A stretch of DNA of 64,000 nt. Source: Lumnitzera littorea (Eukaryota > Streptophyta > Magnoliopsida > Myrtales > Combretaceae). The stretch's first letter is position 1. Each line of letters begins with the position of its first letter. Of the stretch, positions 11,793-23,659 are shown in pieces. The DNA is taken from assembly GCA_024138015.1 (NCBI GenBank), contig JAMXBB010000002.1, forward strand, positions 6,799,995-6,863,994, given 5' to 3'. Made by a program: the position numbers and the translations under genes. Under the pieces are notes generated by a model that had not been told where the DNA came from, did not search any database, and saw only the letters and a list, made by a program, of their open reading frames with translations.

Positions 11793-12932
11793 TTTGATGA
11801 AAGAAAAGAGAAAAAGTAAAAGTTCTATTGATGAAGAAGAAGAAAGAAGTTGAAGGAGAAAGTAATCGTTGATGTTGTAGCAAATAAACAGGATAAGAGA
11901 AGTTACGAAAGAATTATTTGTACAAGGTCAAGAGAATTCATAAGTCGAATGCTTAGGAAAGCGAATTGACAGTTATAGGGATTCATCTAAACACGAATCC
12001 CATAGCGCATCGCGATGTAGATGCGTAAGGACAATTTTGATCGGATGGCCTCATTTAAATGATAGGACAACTATAGATACACACATGATTGTATAGACAT
12101 GATAGATGTCATACCACATTAGCTGCACCATGAAAGTGCACAATAAAGAAAGAATTCAATAAGCTAGCTTCAATAAGAAGTTTTCTTGATGCCCCTTCAG
12201 CTTCCACGTCAACAACAGGACTTTTATAGTGCCATGGTTCAACACAAATAGGTTAGTTTTGCTCGACTTTGCCATCACCTACTCGACTTTGCCAGCCTAG
12301 ACCACTAAACACTTTTGCACATTTAGTACCTCTGCTTTACACTCCTACTAATACAAGCCAGTCTAAAGATTGACAAGGTTGATTGTAAGAGTGGGTCCAA
12401 GCTTGTGGAAAGCTTGAAAAGAAGGGTGAAAATATGCATAAACAACAACGAAAGTAAAACAAGCAGACCTTCGATCTGCTTTATGGATATGATGCACTAA
12501 GGAACTACCGAGGACTTACGGCTCAACTCAATGTAATGCATAAGTTAGTCCGATAAGGGTATTCGTTACCTAGCCTTACTTAAGGGTTAGGATAAGAGTG
12601 GAGTAAGTAATGGAGAACAATGCTCACAAAAAGTAGAAGTATATATTTAATATTAAAAGTGTAAGATGATTGTAAGGCTAAATGTATAACAGGTATTTAT
12701 ACCTAAAAGTTTAGGGCATCCTACCTAAAATGGAGAAGACTAAAAGAGTAATAACCCAAATAAGTATGATATAAAGAATATTTAAAGGGTATAAATGAAA
12801 ATACAGCAAGATGGTTATCCTGTACGAAAGATTCTGTCATATGATTGCTTAAATACGTAGCTCTCTATAGATGGGTGAGTTTCTAGTAGAAGAAGATAAA
12901 CTGTACAATTAGGTTGGTGACTATTGAGCTAA
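11793..12932 (-). other. Probable promoter/LTR region on the reverse strand
   Basis: There is no ORF. On the reverse strand a TATA box (12694-12701) is followed by about 300 bases of LTR-like R/U5 sequence and then a leader to the ATG at 11792. This could be the 5' LTR and leader of the element carrying the PF04195-like gene. No second LTR copy was found, so the ends are not set. Confidence 0.35.
12694..12701 (-). promoter_or_regulatory. TATA box on the reverse strand
   Basis: The reverse strand reads ggtataaatacc, a good plant TATA box, about 0.9 kb upstream of the PF04195-like ORF. The assignment is by motif and position only. Confidence 0.4.
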
Positions 12933-13329
12933 GGTGTTGAGCAGGGATGGTAGATCAGTTGTGCCGAGTTGAGCAAATGACACTTCTAAGGTGAATTCAG
13001 CTCAAATGTATTTAGTACCACTCGAATTCAGGTTGGCTGAGTAGATGGTTGGATGGGTTGAGCTGTTGTCCGAGTGTAGCTCTAGTCGGCGGTTGGAGAC
13101 CACTGATAAGTACAAGAGGCTTTGGCTCAGCCAAGGCATCAAGTCAGTAAACTATAACAACTCAAACTCCTCAGAGGTAGGATGTAAAGATAGAACTCGC
13201 TTGGCTATGCTTTACAATCCTTAGGCATGGGCTTATCAAGGGTCTAGTAGTCGAATTCCCGAGTTGATTGGGATTTGGGATCAAATCTAGTTAGTCTTCA
13301 TCCAAGTTCTCCTTGGGTCAGTAGGGGCT
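12933..13329. other. Tail of the reverse-strand gypsy element or flanking DNA
   Basis: Reverse-strand readings such as LISPCLRIVKHSQAS continue past the last recognisable integrase motif (VSNVFNVIDLSPY), but no domain is identifiable and no LTR boundary could be set. Confidence 0.3.
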
Positions 13330-14068
13330 GAGGTCGATAACATTAAATACGTTTGACACTCCAAGGTCTTCTGGTAACTCTAATTAGTATGCGTTGTCAT
13401 TGATTTTCTAGATTATCTTAAATGGTCCTCCAGTTGTAGCTGGTAACTTATTCTTCCTCTTGTTAAGAAACCTTTCTTTGCTCAAGTGTAGCCATACTTG
13501 GTCTTCAAGCTAAAATTTCTTGGTCTTTCTCCCTTTGCCTCTCTCTTTTCGCTTTCTGACAGCTTGATCAATGTGCTAGGTCACTCGTTGGTAGATTTGC
13601 TAGATGGAGTGAGCTTTAGTCCTCGTTTCAGGATATTCTTGGTTAATAGAGGACATCAAGGTGTGGTCGAAGGGTAGTTCAGGGTTGAAACCATTGACAA
13701 CCTCAAATGGAAGGTACCCAATGGTGGCATGTACTATCCTATTGTAGGCAAATTCAACTACAGGAAGGTAGACGTCCTAGTCGATTAAGTTCTTCCCCAT
13801 TGCAACTTGGAGCAATGGTCCTAAGGTGTGGTTGATCACCTCTGTTTTGCCATCGGTTTAGGGATGGTAAAAGGTGCTGAATAGTAGTTTGGCTCCTATC
13901 CAATGCTAAAGGGTTCTCTAAAAATGGTATAGAAATTTTAGGTTTCTATTTGACACCACACTGCTTAGTAGCCCATGTAAGAAAACTACTTCCTCCAAAA
14001 ATAAAGAAATAATAGTTGAAGCATCGTTAGTTTTGGTATAAGGCACAAAGTGTCCCATTTTGCTGAAC
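13330..14068 (-). pseudogene. Integrase (3' part) of the reverse-strand gypsy element
   Basis: The reverse strand reads RFSKMGHFVPYTKTNDAS, VVSNRNLKFLYHF, TDGKTEVINHTLGPLLQ, VEFAYNRIVHATIGYLPFEV and VSNVFNVIDLSP. These are the integrase core and C-terminal part of plant Ty3/gypsy elements. The catalytic Glu (TEVIN) is retained; the central Asp of VSDRDxKF is Asn. The first part of the domain (DFVMVVMD) sits at 17171 and above, beyond the inserted solo LTR; joining the two restores the VVVDRFSKM motif. Confidence 0.85.
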
Positions 14069-14248
14069 CTATCCGTCACACCCCAAAGCGATAAAGTCGT
14101 AACAGCCCTACTATGTAAACCATTCTAAAATAGAAGTTAACCTTACAATCGCTATCCTAGACCTAATCTACACAAGGCGTCCATGATTAACCCGTTTTAA
14201 AGTAAACAGTTAGTAATTTAAATAAGTTGTTTACCTAATAAAGTAAAA

Positions 14249-14268
14249 TATATATATATATATATATA
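14249..14268. repeat. (AT)n microsatellite
   Basis: About ten AT dinucleotides inside the solo LTR. Confidence 0.9.
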
Positions 14269-15340
14269 CATTAGAATTCAGTTATTATAATTAACGTTTA
14301 CAACGTTTCATAGTAATCTATTTCTTAGTTAATACATTATTCAGAAATGAAAAATTCTAAGATAAGAGCTTAGACCTTAAAAATATATATTTGTTCTTCA
14401 AACGTTTTTCCTTACTTCCCAGGATCTACTGTTGTTAGCTTTAAGGTGGTTGTAAGCCGCTTTATAGCCAGTACCTACAATGACATTTATAGGGATGTAA
14501 GCAACCATAGCTCAGTAAGTCGAGACGAAGGACTTAAAACTATACCATAAATAAAAATAAGGTTATCAACCAACTTATTAGATGCAATGCATATTCAAGA
14601 AAATACCATCATATGACGTTATCCGGCTAGTCGTGAAATTAGAGAAATTGCTCCCGCTCTAATCTGGGTTGAGGAGTTGCTGTTAATGCAATAATTTACG
14701 ACCAAACCCAAGCTTATGTAATGGAGACACCGTTCCTCCCGCAACTACCTTCGAACCATTGACTTTACCCTTGCCACGACCTTTTCACCTATCACTTAGT
14801 TCGACTAAGGATGAAGAAGAGACCCATTATGATATCTAACGCTATCCTTTTCGAAGGGGTCGATATTTGGTCGAAGAATCATAGGTTTCCCCTAATGGTT
14901 GCTATGCAAGTCCAATTTATGTTTACAAGTTATATCTTTGTTAAGTTCAGTTTAGGGTGATCGATCACTTCATACAATATAAGCCAGAATAACAAACAGA
15001 ATCATAGCATCACTCATAATCAAGCACATGCATACAACCGATTATTTAACAAGCACAACCAAGTATAATTTCAAGCATCTAAAATACAGTAACGTATTAA
15101 TCCTAACTTACTTAGACTCCTCGCTTGGTCACTCAAGGTCCAACTCGCTTAGGCCAGTGCCAATCATTCCTATAATACCAACGTTGTCTCGGTTTTCATA
15201 TAACTGTTATAGATTAGTTTTTATCCTATAACACTTATTACTATCTTTAGCTTAGGGTTTAATATGTCCAATTATCTAAGTTCTCAAATATTTTAAAATT
15301 ATTCTGGGTTTGAGACTAGGTTCAGGTTTAGTTTCCGTAT

Positions 15341-15399
15341 CGATTTCTAAATTAGGTTTTAGTTCGATTTCTAAATTAGGTTTTAGTTCAATTTCTAAG
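15341..15399. repeat. 24 bp tandem repeat, about 2.5 copies
   Basis: The unit cgatttctaaattaggtttt plus agtt starts at 15341, 15365 and, with one change, 15389. It lies inside the solo LTR. Confidence 0.8.
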
Positions 15400-17170
15400 T
15401 ATTGTTTTATACTCGAACCTTAGAAACTTGTTTCAACTTATAATGTAAAATTAATCACATTACTTCCAGATATCTTAAATACCATAATTACCCCTAGTCG
15501 GTACTTTATCCATTTGATACACTTAAATCCTTATTAATGTACCGAATTTACTCATGATGTGACGAATTTACATTTTTCATATAAATTCATAAATTTAAGT
15601 TTTCTATCAAATTTATCATATATCTCTATTATTTATGTAATATCAATTTTTATCCTAATATCTTCTATTTATTATATTTCCAATAATTACATTTTATGTA
15701 TTATCACCTATTATGTACATAATAATACATCTAATATTTCTATCACTCTAATTACCATTTCTCAACATCAATTAACATCTCAAATCAGATTTGAACCTAA
15801 TTACCCTAAATTACCAAATTAACTTAAAATGTACTATTTTTTCCTATTACTTATTTACTACATAATTACCCTAATAATTACATTTAACACCTTAAATACT
15901 ACAAGTATCATACTTTATCAGAATTCAACATCCTAAAACATATAATTGTACATCAAATCAGTAATTACTCATTTAATTACTTAATTAACCTTAAATTACC
16001 CATTTTATGTCTTATTTTAAGGCCTAAAAATTATCTAAAATTTTCAAAAATTCATTTTTGTAAAAGGGCTTCGTAGAATTGTTCTATATCACCTAAGTAG
16101 TCTACACAAAAATTTTGAGCTCAAAACTACACTTTTAAGGTCATTTATTTCTAAACCGAAATATGTTCGGTTTTGTATAATTTCTTAATGACCATATATC
16201 ACAAGATATATTTTCATCAAAATAATATTTTTCGTAAAAACTATATACTAAAATATCCCAGAATAACAAAATTCATAATTTTTTAAAAATATTTACTATT
16301 TTAATAAAATTACATAAAATTAGGTTGGAAATCAAACTCACCGATTTGGGTGGCATTGGCTACCGTTGATGGCCATGGATATGTTGGCCCACATGGGCAC
16401 TACCACCATCATGTGGTGGTGCTGGCCATCCACTCTCAGCTGCTTGTCGAGTTTGGGTTCTCTTTAGAAGCCTTTTACATAGATTTTTGCTAAATTTTTG
16501 TAAAACCCTAATTTTCTCTCAATTTCGTCTCTCTCTAATATTCTAGGGTTTTGAACTGGTTAAATGAGCTTCTGAAAAATTTAGGGTATTTATAGAGCTT
16601 TAGGGAAATTATTATGCATTAAATTAATTTGACAATTGCCTTATCTCTTCTTCTTTTTTACTTTCTATTTGGCTAAATTTAATTGGTTAATTTCCTTCTT
16701 TAATTTTTAGATTGCTATGCCCCACTTCTAGACTTTTCCTCATTTTTCTATATTTTTCTTAATTTTTCCTTAATTAATTATGAATTTTATTTAATTATTT
16801 AGTATTATTTTAGCACATTTCACGTATTTTAAGTAATTACGCATATTTCTACCTACATGTAAATTCATATATAGTACAAATAAATATTCTTAAATATTAT
16901 TTGGGTCATCTTATGATTTTTAGTTTACATATAATTTATTTCTAGCGATTCGTTAGTTATCGAAATACATTTTACGCATTTTCGATAAATAACGAGTAAT
17001 ATACTTAAATTTTGAAAATTTTATATTCTTTTATTTTATTACTAATTTTCCTAAATTCAAACTTACGAGATCATTTTTACTAATATTTTATTTTTACTTT
17101 ATAATTTAGGCTCGATCGGATCCTTAATTAATTAGAACCTCGAGTAACTGGTTGTAGGGCTTACACTATC

Positions 17171-17330
17171 CATAACAACCATTACAAAATCTTTACCTTG
17201 GGCAGTTTAGGGCAATCTAAGGACAAAGCCCATGCTCAGACACTCATCTACTGCTCTTCCTTCTCCATAGTGCTTATATATAAGGCCAAAATGAGAATCA
17301 TTATGATATTATTCTTTAATGCTTCTAAAC
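17171..17330 (-). pseudogene. Integrase (5' part) of the reverse-strand gypsy element
   Basis: The reverse strand reads VDECLSMGFVLRLP*TAQGKDFVMVVMD, matching the entry to the integrase core (family form DFVLGLPRTxxGxDSIFVVVDRFSKM). It ends at the target duplication of the solo LTR, and the rest of the motif resumes at 14068. Confidence 0.8.
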
Positions 17331-18745
17331 CCTAATAATCTAGTCTGCAACTCAACGAAGAGAATATGTCTCCTTGACTAAGTATCAACAACTACATTAT
17401 TCTTACTTTACTTGTATTTAATGATAAAATTAAATCCCTCAAAAAATTCAATATCCATCAGCCTTAGTGTTTGGAAAGTCTTGTTTAGCTTTGCAAATAT
17501 CTCAAGGGCTCATGATTTGTGTATATGACAAATTCCTTTAGCAGAAGATAATATAAACATATGAAGAGCTTAGATCAAGGCCAAAAGTTCTTTGTCATAA
17601 ATAGAATAGTTTAATTGTACTCCTTTGAGCTTCTCACTATGATAAGCATTAGGTCAGCCTTCTTACATCAACATAACTCTAATGCCGACTCCTGACGCAT
17701 TGCATTCAAGCTCAAATACTTTATTAAAGTCTGGTAAAGCCAAGACCAAAGTAAAGTTCAACCTTGCCTTTGCCTTGGTAAAACTCCTCTCTTCTTTCTC
17801 TCCCCACTTGAACTCTACATTCTTCTTTGGTAGTTTAGTCAAAGGTGTTACTATAGTACTGAATCCTTAGATAAAGCATCGGTAGAATGATGCCAATTCG
17901 TGGAAACTCCTCACCTTGGCACAAAAGGTTAGGATTGGCTACTGGACGATGGCTAGTACCTTCACTTCATCAACCCTTAATCCTTTTCCACTAACTACGT
18001 AACCTAAGAAGATCACTTCTTCCTGATAGAGACCACATTTCTTCAAGTTTTTTAACAATCTCTCTACTCAGAGGATATTGAAAACAACTCAAAGATGGTC
18101 GGTATGCATTGCTAGGTTGGCATTATTGACGAAGATGTCATCAAAGTAGATGATAATAAATTTCTTAATTAGGTCTTTCTAAACATGATTCATTAGTCTC
18201 ATGAAAGTGTATGGAGCATTTAATAGTCCAAAAGGTATGACCATCCACTTATATAGGCCATGTTAGGTCTTAAATGCAGTCTTCCATTCATCCCCTTGCC
18301 TTAATCAAATGTAGTAGTATCCAGACTTCAGATCAATCTTACTAAATACTCTCGCACTACTCAATTCGTCTAACATATCATCTACCATTGGGATGAGGCA
18401 TTAATACTTGATCATAATTTTGTTGATAACTCTACTATCTATACACATATGCCAAGTGACATCCTTCTTCGGCACAAGTGATGCAGGCACAACACAAAAG
18501 CTAAGACTCTCCCTCACATATCCTTTTGCCAATAGTTTATTGACTTGTCTTTGAAGTTTAGTAGCTTGTTTGGGGTTCATTCGATAAGCTGGTTTGTTTA
18601 GCAAGACAACGTCGAGTATTAAGTGAATGCAATGCTTAATACCTCTAAAAGGAGGTAATCCCTTGAGCAACTGCTTTGGAAACAAGTTGGCATACTCATC
18701 CAATAGCTCTCTCACTTCTAGGGGTAGCTTATCTTGCTCCTTCAA
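17331..18745 (-). pseudogene. Reverse transcriptase and RNase H of the reverse-strand gypsy element
   Basis: An open stretch at 18745-18401 gives the RT start: LLKGLPPFRGIKHCIHL, NKPAYRMNPKQATKLQ, LAKGYVRESLSFCVVPASLV and WHMCIDSRVINK. The palm follows with MLDELSSARVFSKIDLKSGY, and the active site YFDD is intact at 18137-18148. The RNase H region (about 17800-17400) reads FELECNASGVGI with the family Asp changed to Asn, then YHSEKLKGVQLNYSIYDKEL. Stops interrupt the palm and RNase H parts. Confidence 0.88.
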
Positions 18746-18871
18746 TTCTAGTAGTCACTTAATCAATAGGAAAGTTGGCATGTTGGCCTTAAGAGCTTCT
18801 TGGAGCTTCGCTCTACTCAACTTGAAAGCTTTCTTAATTCTAAAAGCCAACTTAGCTTACAGTCTACTTAC

Positions 18872-19310
18872 TTAGCTCGGTGTCCTAGGGTTCAGGATAA
18901 TTTCCCTACCATCTTTCTCAAACAAATAAGTGTTCCTAAATCCATCACGCATAACCCTTCGGTCAAAAAGCCATGGTCGGCCTAGTAGCACATGAGATGT
19001 ATACATGGGTAATATGTCACAAAGAATTTCATTAGAATAATTTTCAATGGAGATTGTCAACAACACTTGTTGAGTGACATGTAGTGCTCCCTTTTCGTTT
19101 AGCCAATGCAATTTATACAGCCTCAGATGTGAAAATAGTTAGCAATTTAAGTTTCTTAACTAGATTGGTAGATACTACATTAGTGCAGCTTCTACTATCC
19201 ACTATGAGCACATAGATCTGATGACCCACTTTACAAGTGATGTGAAATAAGTTCTCTCTTTACTCCTCCTTAATAAAGGGTTTTAAGCTCATTACGCGTC
19301 GAATAACCAG
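18872..19310 (-). pseudogene. Aspartic protease of the reverse-strand gypsy element
   Basis: The reverse strand reads RENLFHITCKVGHQIYVLI, then VDSRSCTNVVST (family IDGGSCTNVAS), a broken stretch, and the open part 19111-18872 with EILCDILPMYTSHVLLGRP and FDRRVMRDGFRNTYLFEKDG. The catalytic Asp is present; the DGG box has become DSR. The protease would mature the gag-pol polyprotein. Confidence 0.85.
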
Positions 19311-19449
19311 AAACAACTTATCTAGGTCTTCTACAAACACATCTTCCTTAACTAACTCAGGAATAACCTTAACCTCATGTCCCACTTCTTTTTCCTCCTC
19401 CGGTTCCTTATCTGTACTATCTACTTCAATCTTTGGGACATCTCCTTTG

Positions 19450-20445
19450 ATAATTACGGTCCTTCAGTTTGAACAATGGGCAACTATGTGCTTAAACCTT
19501 AGGCACTTAAAACACTTGATCTAGCTTACCTTCCTCCCAGATCCTTGTCCCTTCCCATAAGTTCCTAACGTCACTTTACCTTCAGTTGGTTAACCCTTTT
19601 ATTTGGCTCTAACTTTTACCCTTCTTGTCGAGTTGGCATTAGGTTGAGCTCTATAACTTTCCTAAGTAGGTTGGCTTGACTGACTTCATCGACTCATCAG
19701 GGGTTAGCTCAATCAGTTCCTTCTCTATTTTTCCATTCATTGGGCTATTCTTATAACCCCATATAATGTAGTGAACTATTGAAGTTCTACAGTATCTCGA
19801 ATGTCATTTCTTAATTCAATAAGAAATTTGGACATAGTTCATGCTAATGGTTCATCTACTTCACAGCGAATCATGAGTATTTGGAACTCTTAAACATATT
19901 CATCAACAATTTGGTTCTCTTATCTTAGCTCTTATAGCCAAGCAAAAGTGTCTTGCAACTAAGTATATGGTAGGAATTTGTTTCTAAGGATTCTCTTCGT
20001 CTTAAGCAAGTATTAACTTCCCTGAATCCTTTTCGTCTTCTCATAATTTGGAAGTTCTTCCACTACATCGCAGCATAACTTGAGAACTCTACAGCAGTAG
20101 TCCTTACGTTCCCATGATCTTCATATTGATAATAATATAAAAACTTGCCCTACCTTCTCTTCTTAGTCTAAGTAAACATTAGCACTTCCAAAACCATTGT
20201 CTCAAATGGATGGTCCAGAATTAAGAGACCCTGTAAATGCTGACATTGTAAAGTTGTACTATCCATCAGAAGTCATTGGAAATTTTTACTCAAAACACGA
20301 AAATGCCAATCATATTGAATGTCATTGTGGTCTAATTTTCATTATCTACAAGCAAAGTTGATATCCTTGGCCATTGTTGTCGTTGGAATAATCACCCTCT
20401 CCATTGAAAGGTCAAACTCCCTTTACTCCATTTAATTGAACCCAT
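19450..20445 (-). pseudogene. Gag of the reverse-strand gypsy element
   Basis: A likely start ATG (MGSIKWSKG...) is at 20445. The capsid part is heavily broken. A complete CCHC knuckle, CFKCLRFKHIVAHC, is read at 19514-19473. A lysine- and glutamate-rich linker to the protease follows. The first 260 bases have an inverted counterpart at 29120-29380. Confidence 0.75.
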
Positions 20446-21160
20446 ATACTGAAAACACAAGAGAAGTTAAGGAGTGAGATCTAGAACATTGGTAATTAAC
20501 AAAATTCTTTAAAATACTTTATTACAGATTGATCCCCCTCGACGGGAAGTTTTATTGTTTGTTTTTCAGGGAAATGCGAAATTCAAGTAAGCAATCACCT
20601 CATGGTAGATGTTTGTTAGTCGAGAATAAGGCTTTTAGTTCATAAAAGTTCCAAAAAGATAAAAATAGTGGGTGGCATTCTGTATCGAGTTAATTTCCAT
20701 GATTCCTCTAAAAGAGTTGACGAAGTCTCAAACGTTTTGCATGAAGATCATTCGAGTTGACAACATAAGATTAAAGCATGAGCCAATCAATTCTGATGGG
20801 GCATTTAAAAAAGGTTTGATAATTTAGGCACTATCAACAAAACTAGGTAAGTACTTCTACACAATGCTAGTACACCAATTTTTGAACATTGCACTTGCAT
20901 TTAGACTATGGCTAATTTTTACTCCCAACAATCTTTTTAAGCTAGCCCATAAAGCACTCACCTTCTATATTTAAGTGTTTAACTAGCCTTTGAAAACGCA
21001 ATCTTAACTTAGTCTCTAAGGCATTCACCAATTTCTCTCAAGCGAGCCTATAGGGCAATTCCTTTCACCAAGCTTCTCTTAGCAAGCCCATAAGGCACTT
21101 CTCTTTATCGGTTCATTTTGAAAGGCCTATAAGGCATAACATAAGACCAAATTTAGTGTT
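20185..21160 (-). repeat. Left arm of a large inverted repeat
   Basis: The reverse complement of this segment aligns by eye with 28443-29380: the short minisatellite near 21000-21150, the block 'ctaccatgaggtgattgc' (20590-20610), the 'gagggggatcaat' block (20530-20545), and 'gcatttacagggtctct' down to 'ccatttgagacaa' (20190-20250). It is the 5' end (leader and start of gag) of the reverse-strand gypsy element. Confidence 0.8.
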
Positions 21161-21162
21161 GC

Positions 21163-23089
21163 TAGTCCTCGAAAGATACTCCCACTTAGGTTAGTGAGCT
21201 TAGTGAGGTATGACCAAGTTTTAGATCGATCCTAGTTTAAGGTTACTAATCGCTGAGAGACGCTCCTACCTAGGTTAATGAGCTTAGTGAGGTACAACCA
21301 GGTTTTAAAACAATCTAAGTTTAGGGTTGCTAGTCCTCGAGAGACGCTCCCGCTTAGGTTAGTAAGCCTAGTAAGGCCCGGCCAGGTTTTAGATCAATTC
21401 TAATTTAGGGTTGCTAGTCCCTGAGAGACGCTCCCACCTAGGTTAATGAGCTTAGTGAGGCCTGACCAAGTTTTAGATCGATCCTAATTTAAGGTTGCTA
21501 GTCCTCAAGAGATGCTCCCGCCTAGGTTAATAAGTTTAATGAAGCACAACTAAGCCTTTAGATCAATCCCAGTTTAGGGTTGTTAGTCCCCGATAGATGC
21601 TCCTACATAGGTTAGTGAGCCTAGTAAGGTACAATCGGGTCCTTTTAATCGATCCTAGTTTAGAGTTGCTAGTCCTCGAGAGACGTTCTCATCTAGGTTA
21701 GTAAGCCTAGTGAGGTATGACTAGGTCCTTTAGATCGATCCCAATTTAGGGTTGCTAGTCCTCGAGAGATACTCTCACCTAGGTTAGTGAGCTTAGTGAG
21801 ACATGATTAGGTTTTAGGTTGATCCTAGTTTAGGGTTTCTAGTCCTTCAGAGATGTTCCCGCCTAGGTTAGTGAGCTGAGTAAGGCACAATCAGGTCCTT
21901 TAGATCGATCCCAATTTAAGGTTGCTAGTCCTCGAAAGACGCTCTTGCCTAAGTTAGTGAATTTAATGAGGTATAACTAGGTACTTTAGATCAATTCTAG
22001 TTTAGGGTTGTTAGTCCCCGAAAGACGTTCCCGCCTAAGATAGTGAGCCTAGTGAAGCACAACCAGGTTTTAGATAGATCTTAGTTTAAGGTTGTTAGTC
22101 CTCGAAAGACACTCCTGCCTAGGTTAGTAAGCTTAATAAGGCACAACCAGGTTTTAGATCGATCCCAATTTGGGGTTGCTAGTCCTCGAGAGACGTTTCT
22201 ACTTAGGTTAGTAAGCCTAATGAGGCGCAACTAGGTCCTTTAGATTGATCCTAATTTAAGATTGTTAATCCTTCAGAGACGCTCCCACCTAGGTTAGTGA
22301 GCTTAGTAAGGCATAAAAAGGTTTTAGATCAATCTTAGTTTAGGGTTGCTAGTTCCCAAGAGACGTTCCCACCTAAGTTAGTGAATCTAGTAATGCACGA
22401 CCAAGTTTTAGATTGATCCTAGTTTAGGGTTGCTAGTCCTCGAGAGATGCTCCCGCTTAGGTTAGTGAGCCTAGTAAGGTACAACTAGGTCCTTTAGATC
22501 GATCCCAATTTAAAGTTACCAGTCCTTAAGAGATGCTCCCACCTAGTTTAGTAAGCCTAGTGAGGTACGACCAGGTCCTTTAGATCGATTCTGGTTAAAG
22601 GTTGCTAGTTCCTAAGAGATGCTTCCGCTTAAGTTAGTGAGCTTAGTGAGTACGACCAGGTCCTTTAGATCAATCCCAATTTGGGGTTGCTAGTCCCCGA
22701 GAGATACTCCCACCTAAGTTAATGAGCTTAGTAAGGCATAACCAGGTTTTAGGTCGATCCCAGTTTAGGGTTGCTAGTCCTCAAGAGATACTCCTACTTA
22801 GGTTAGTAAGCTTAGTGAAGCACGACCAGGTCCTTTAGATTAATCCCAATTTACGATTGCTAATCCCGAAAGACGCTCCCGCTTAGGTTAGTGAGTTTAG
22901 TGAGGCACGACTAGGTTTTTTAGATCGATCCTAGTTTAAGGTTATTAGTGCCTGAGAGACGCTCCCGCCTAGGTTAGTAAGCCTAATGAGGTACGATTAG
23001 GTTCTCCAATTCAATTCTAGATAAGATTGCTTATCCCTTACAAGCATTCCTACCTAGGTTAGTGAGCTTAGAGAGGCATGACCAGGTTT
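21163..23089. repeat. 85 bp tandem satellite array, about 23 copies
   Basis: A unit of 84-86 bases is repeated without interruption; a typical unit holds gttgctagtcctcgagaga, cgctcccgcctaggttagtg, agcctagtgaggcacgacca and ggtcctttagatcgatc. Starts of 'tagtcc' at 21163, 21247, 21331, 21415, 21499 and 21584 set the period. Copies differ at scattered sites. The unit carries a small inverted repeat, ctagg...cctag. It ends 140 bases before the LTR at 23229, the place of the 3' UTR of an Ogre-like element. Confidence 0.95.
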
Positions 23090-23659
23090 CATTTCTTCAC
23101 CCAAATCCCCAATAAATCAATTCTAGGATAAGTAATTAGTTGTTTGAAAGTCATCCCAAGGGCTAAAATAATGTCTCTCTATCTTTGTAGTATTATTTTG
23201 TTCAAACTTTGCCACAAAGAGTGGCAATTATAGATACCTAATTTTTACCCCCTTTATTTTTATTTTATTTCCTCAATAAGTCCTAAATTAAGAAAAGCAC
23301 AAAAAATAGGAAATTAAAGAAAATAAAAAAATAAAGAAATTTAGAAAAATATAAAAGAATACAAAATAAGAAAAAACACAAAAATAAGAAATTTAGAAAA
23401 ATATAAAAAAAAAATAGGAAGTCTAGAAAGAAATAAAAAAAAAAAGAAATTTACAAAATAAAATTTGAAAAAATCTAAAAATAAAAAAATAGAAAAATTG
23501 AAAAAATGGATGATTTTAAAGAATTTAGAAAATAACAATTTACTAGGGTAGATTTTTTAATTTTTAAATAAGTTTAGAAGTAGGGCAGTTGAGCTCAGGC
23601 TTAGATTTAAATCCAACCCAAGTTAACTTGGTCTATATGTATAATTTAATCGCACATAT

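Larger units (their letters stand above)
14069..17170 (-). mobile_element. Solo LTR with 5 bp target duplication, inside integrase
   Basis: The block 14074-17165 (3092 bases) is bordered by ctatc at 14069-14073 and 17166-17170. Read on the reverse strand it begins TGTAAGCCCTACA and ends TTTGGGGTGTGACG. TG...GGGGTGTGACA ends are familiar from long LTRs of plant Ty3/gypsy (Tekay/Del type); the final A is G here. There is no coding sequence inside, and no primer site or polypurine tract, so a solo LTR is the best reading. It splits the integrase at the first catalytic Asp codon. Confidence 0.75.
13330..20445 (-). mobile_element. Reverse-strand Ty3/gypsy element, nearly full gag-pol, decayed
   Basis: Reading leftward from 20445: gag with an intact CCHC knuckle, protease, RT with an intact YFDD box, RNase H, then integrase interrupted by a 3.1 kb LTR (14074-17165) and ending near 13330. 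The domain order PR-RT-RH-INT is that of Ty3/gypsy, and protease and RT boxes resemble those of the second element at 4138. No chromodomain is seen at the integrase end, though decay could hide it. The 5' leader beyond 20445 forms one arm of the large inverted repeat. Stops in all domains make it inactive. Confidence 0.85.

Noticed and set aside
15559..15822. Ile/Tyr-rich ORF as a membrane protein
   Set aside because: It arises from AT-rich solo LTR sequence by composition; the LTR borders and duplication explain the region.
21163..23089. CRISPR array
   Set aside because: Units are contiguous and similar over their full length, with no unique spacers; the context is a plant retroelement.
23341..23538. 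Phe-rich reverse-strand ORF
   Set aside because: It is the complement of an A-rich LTR stretch (ttt codons), low complexity only.
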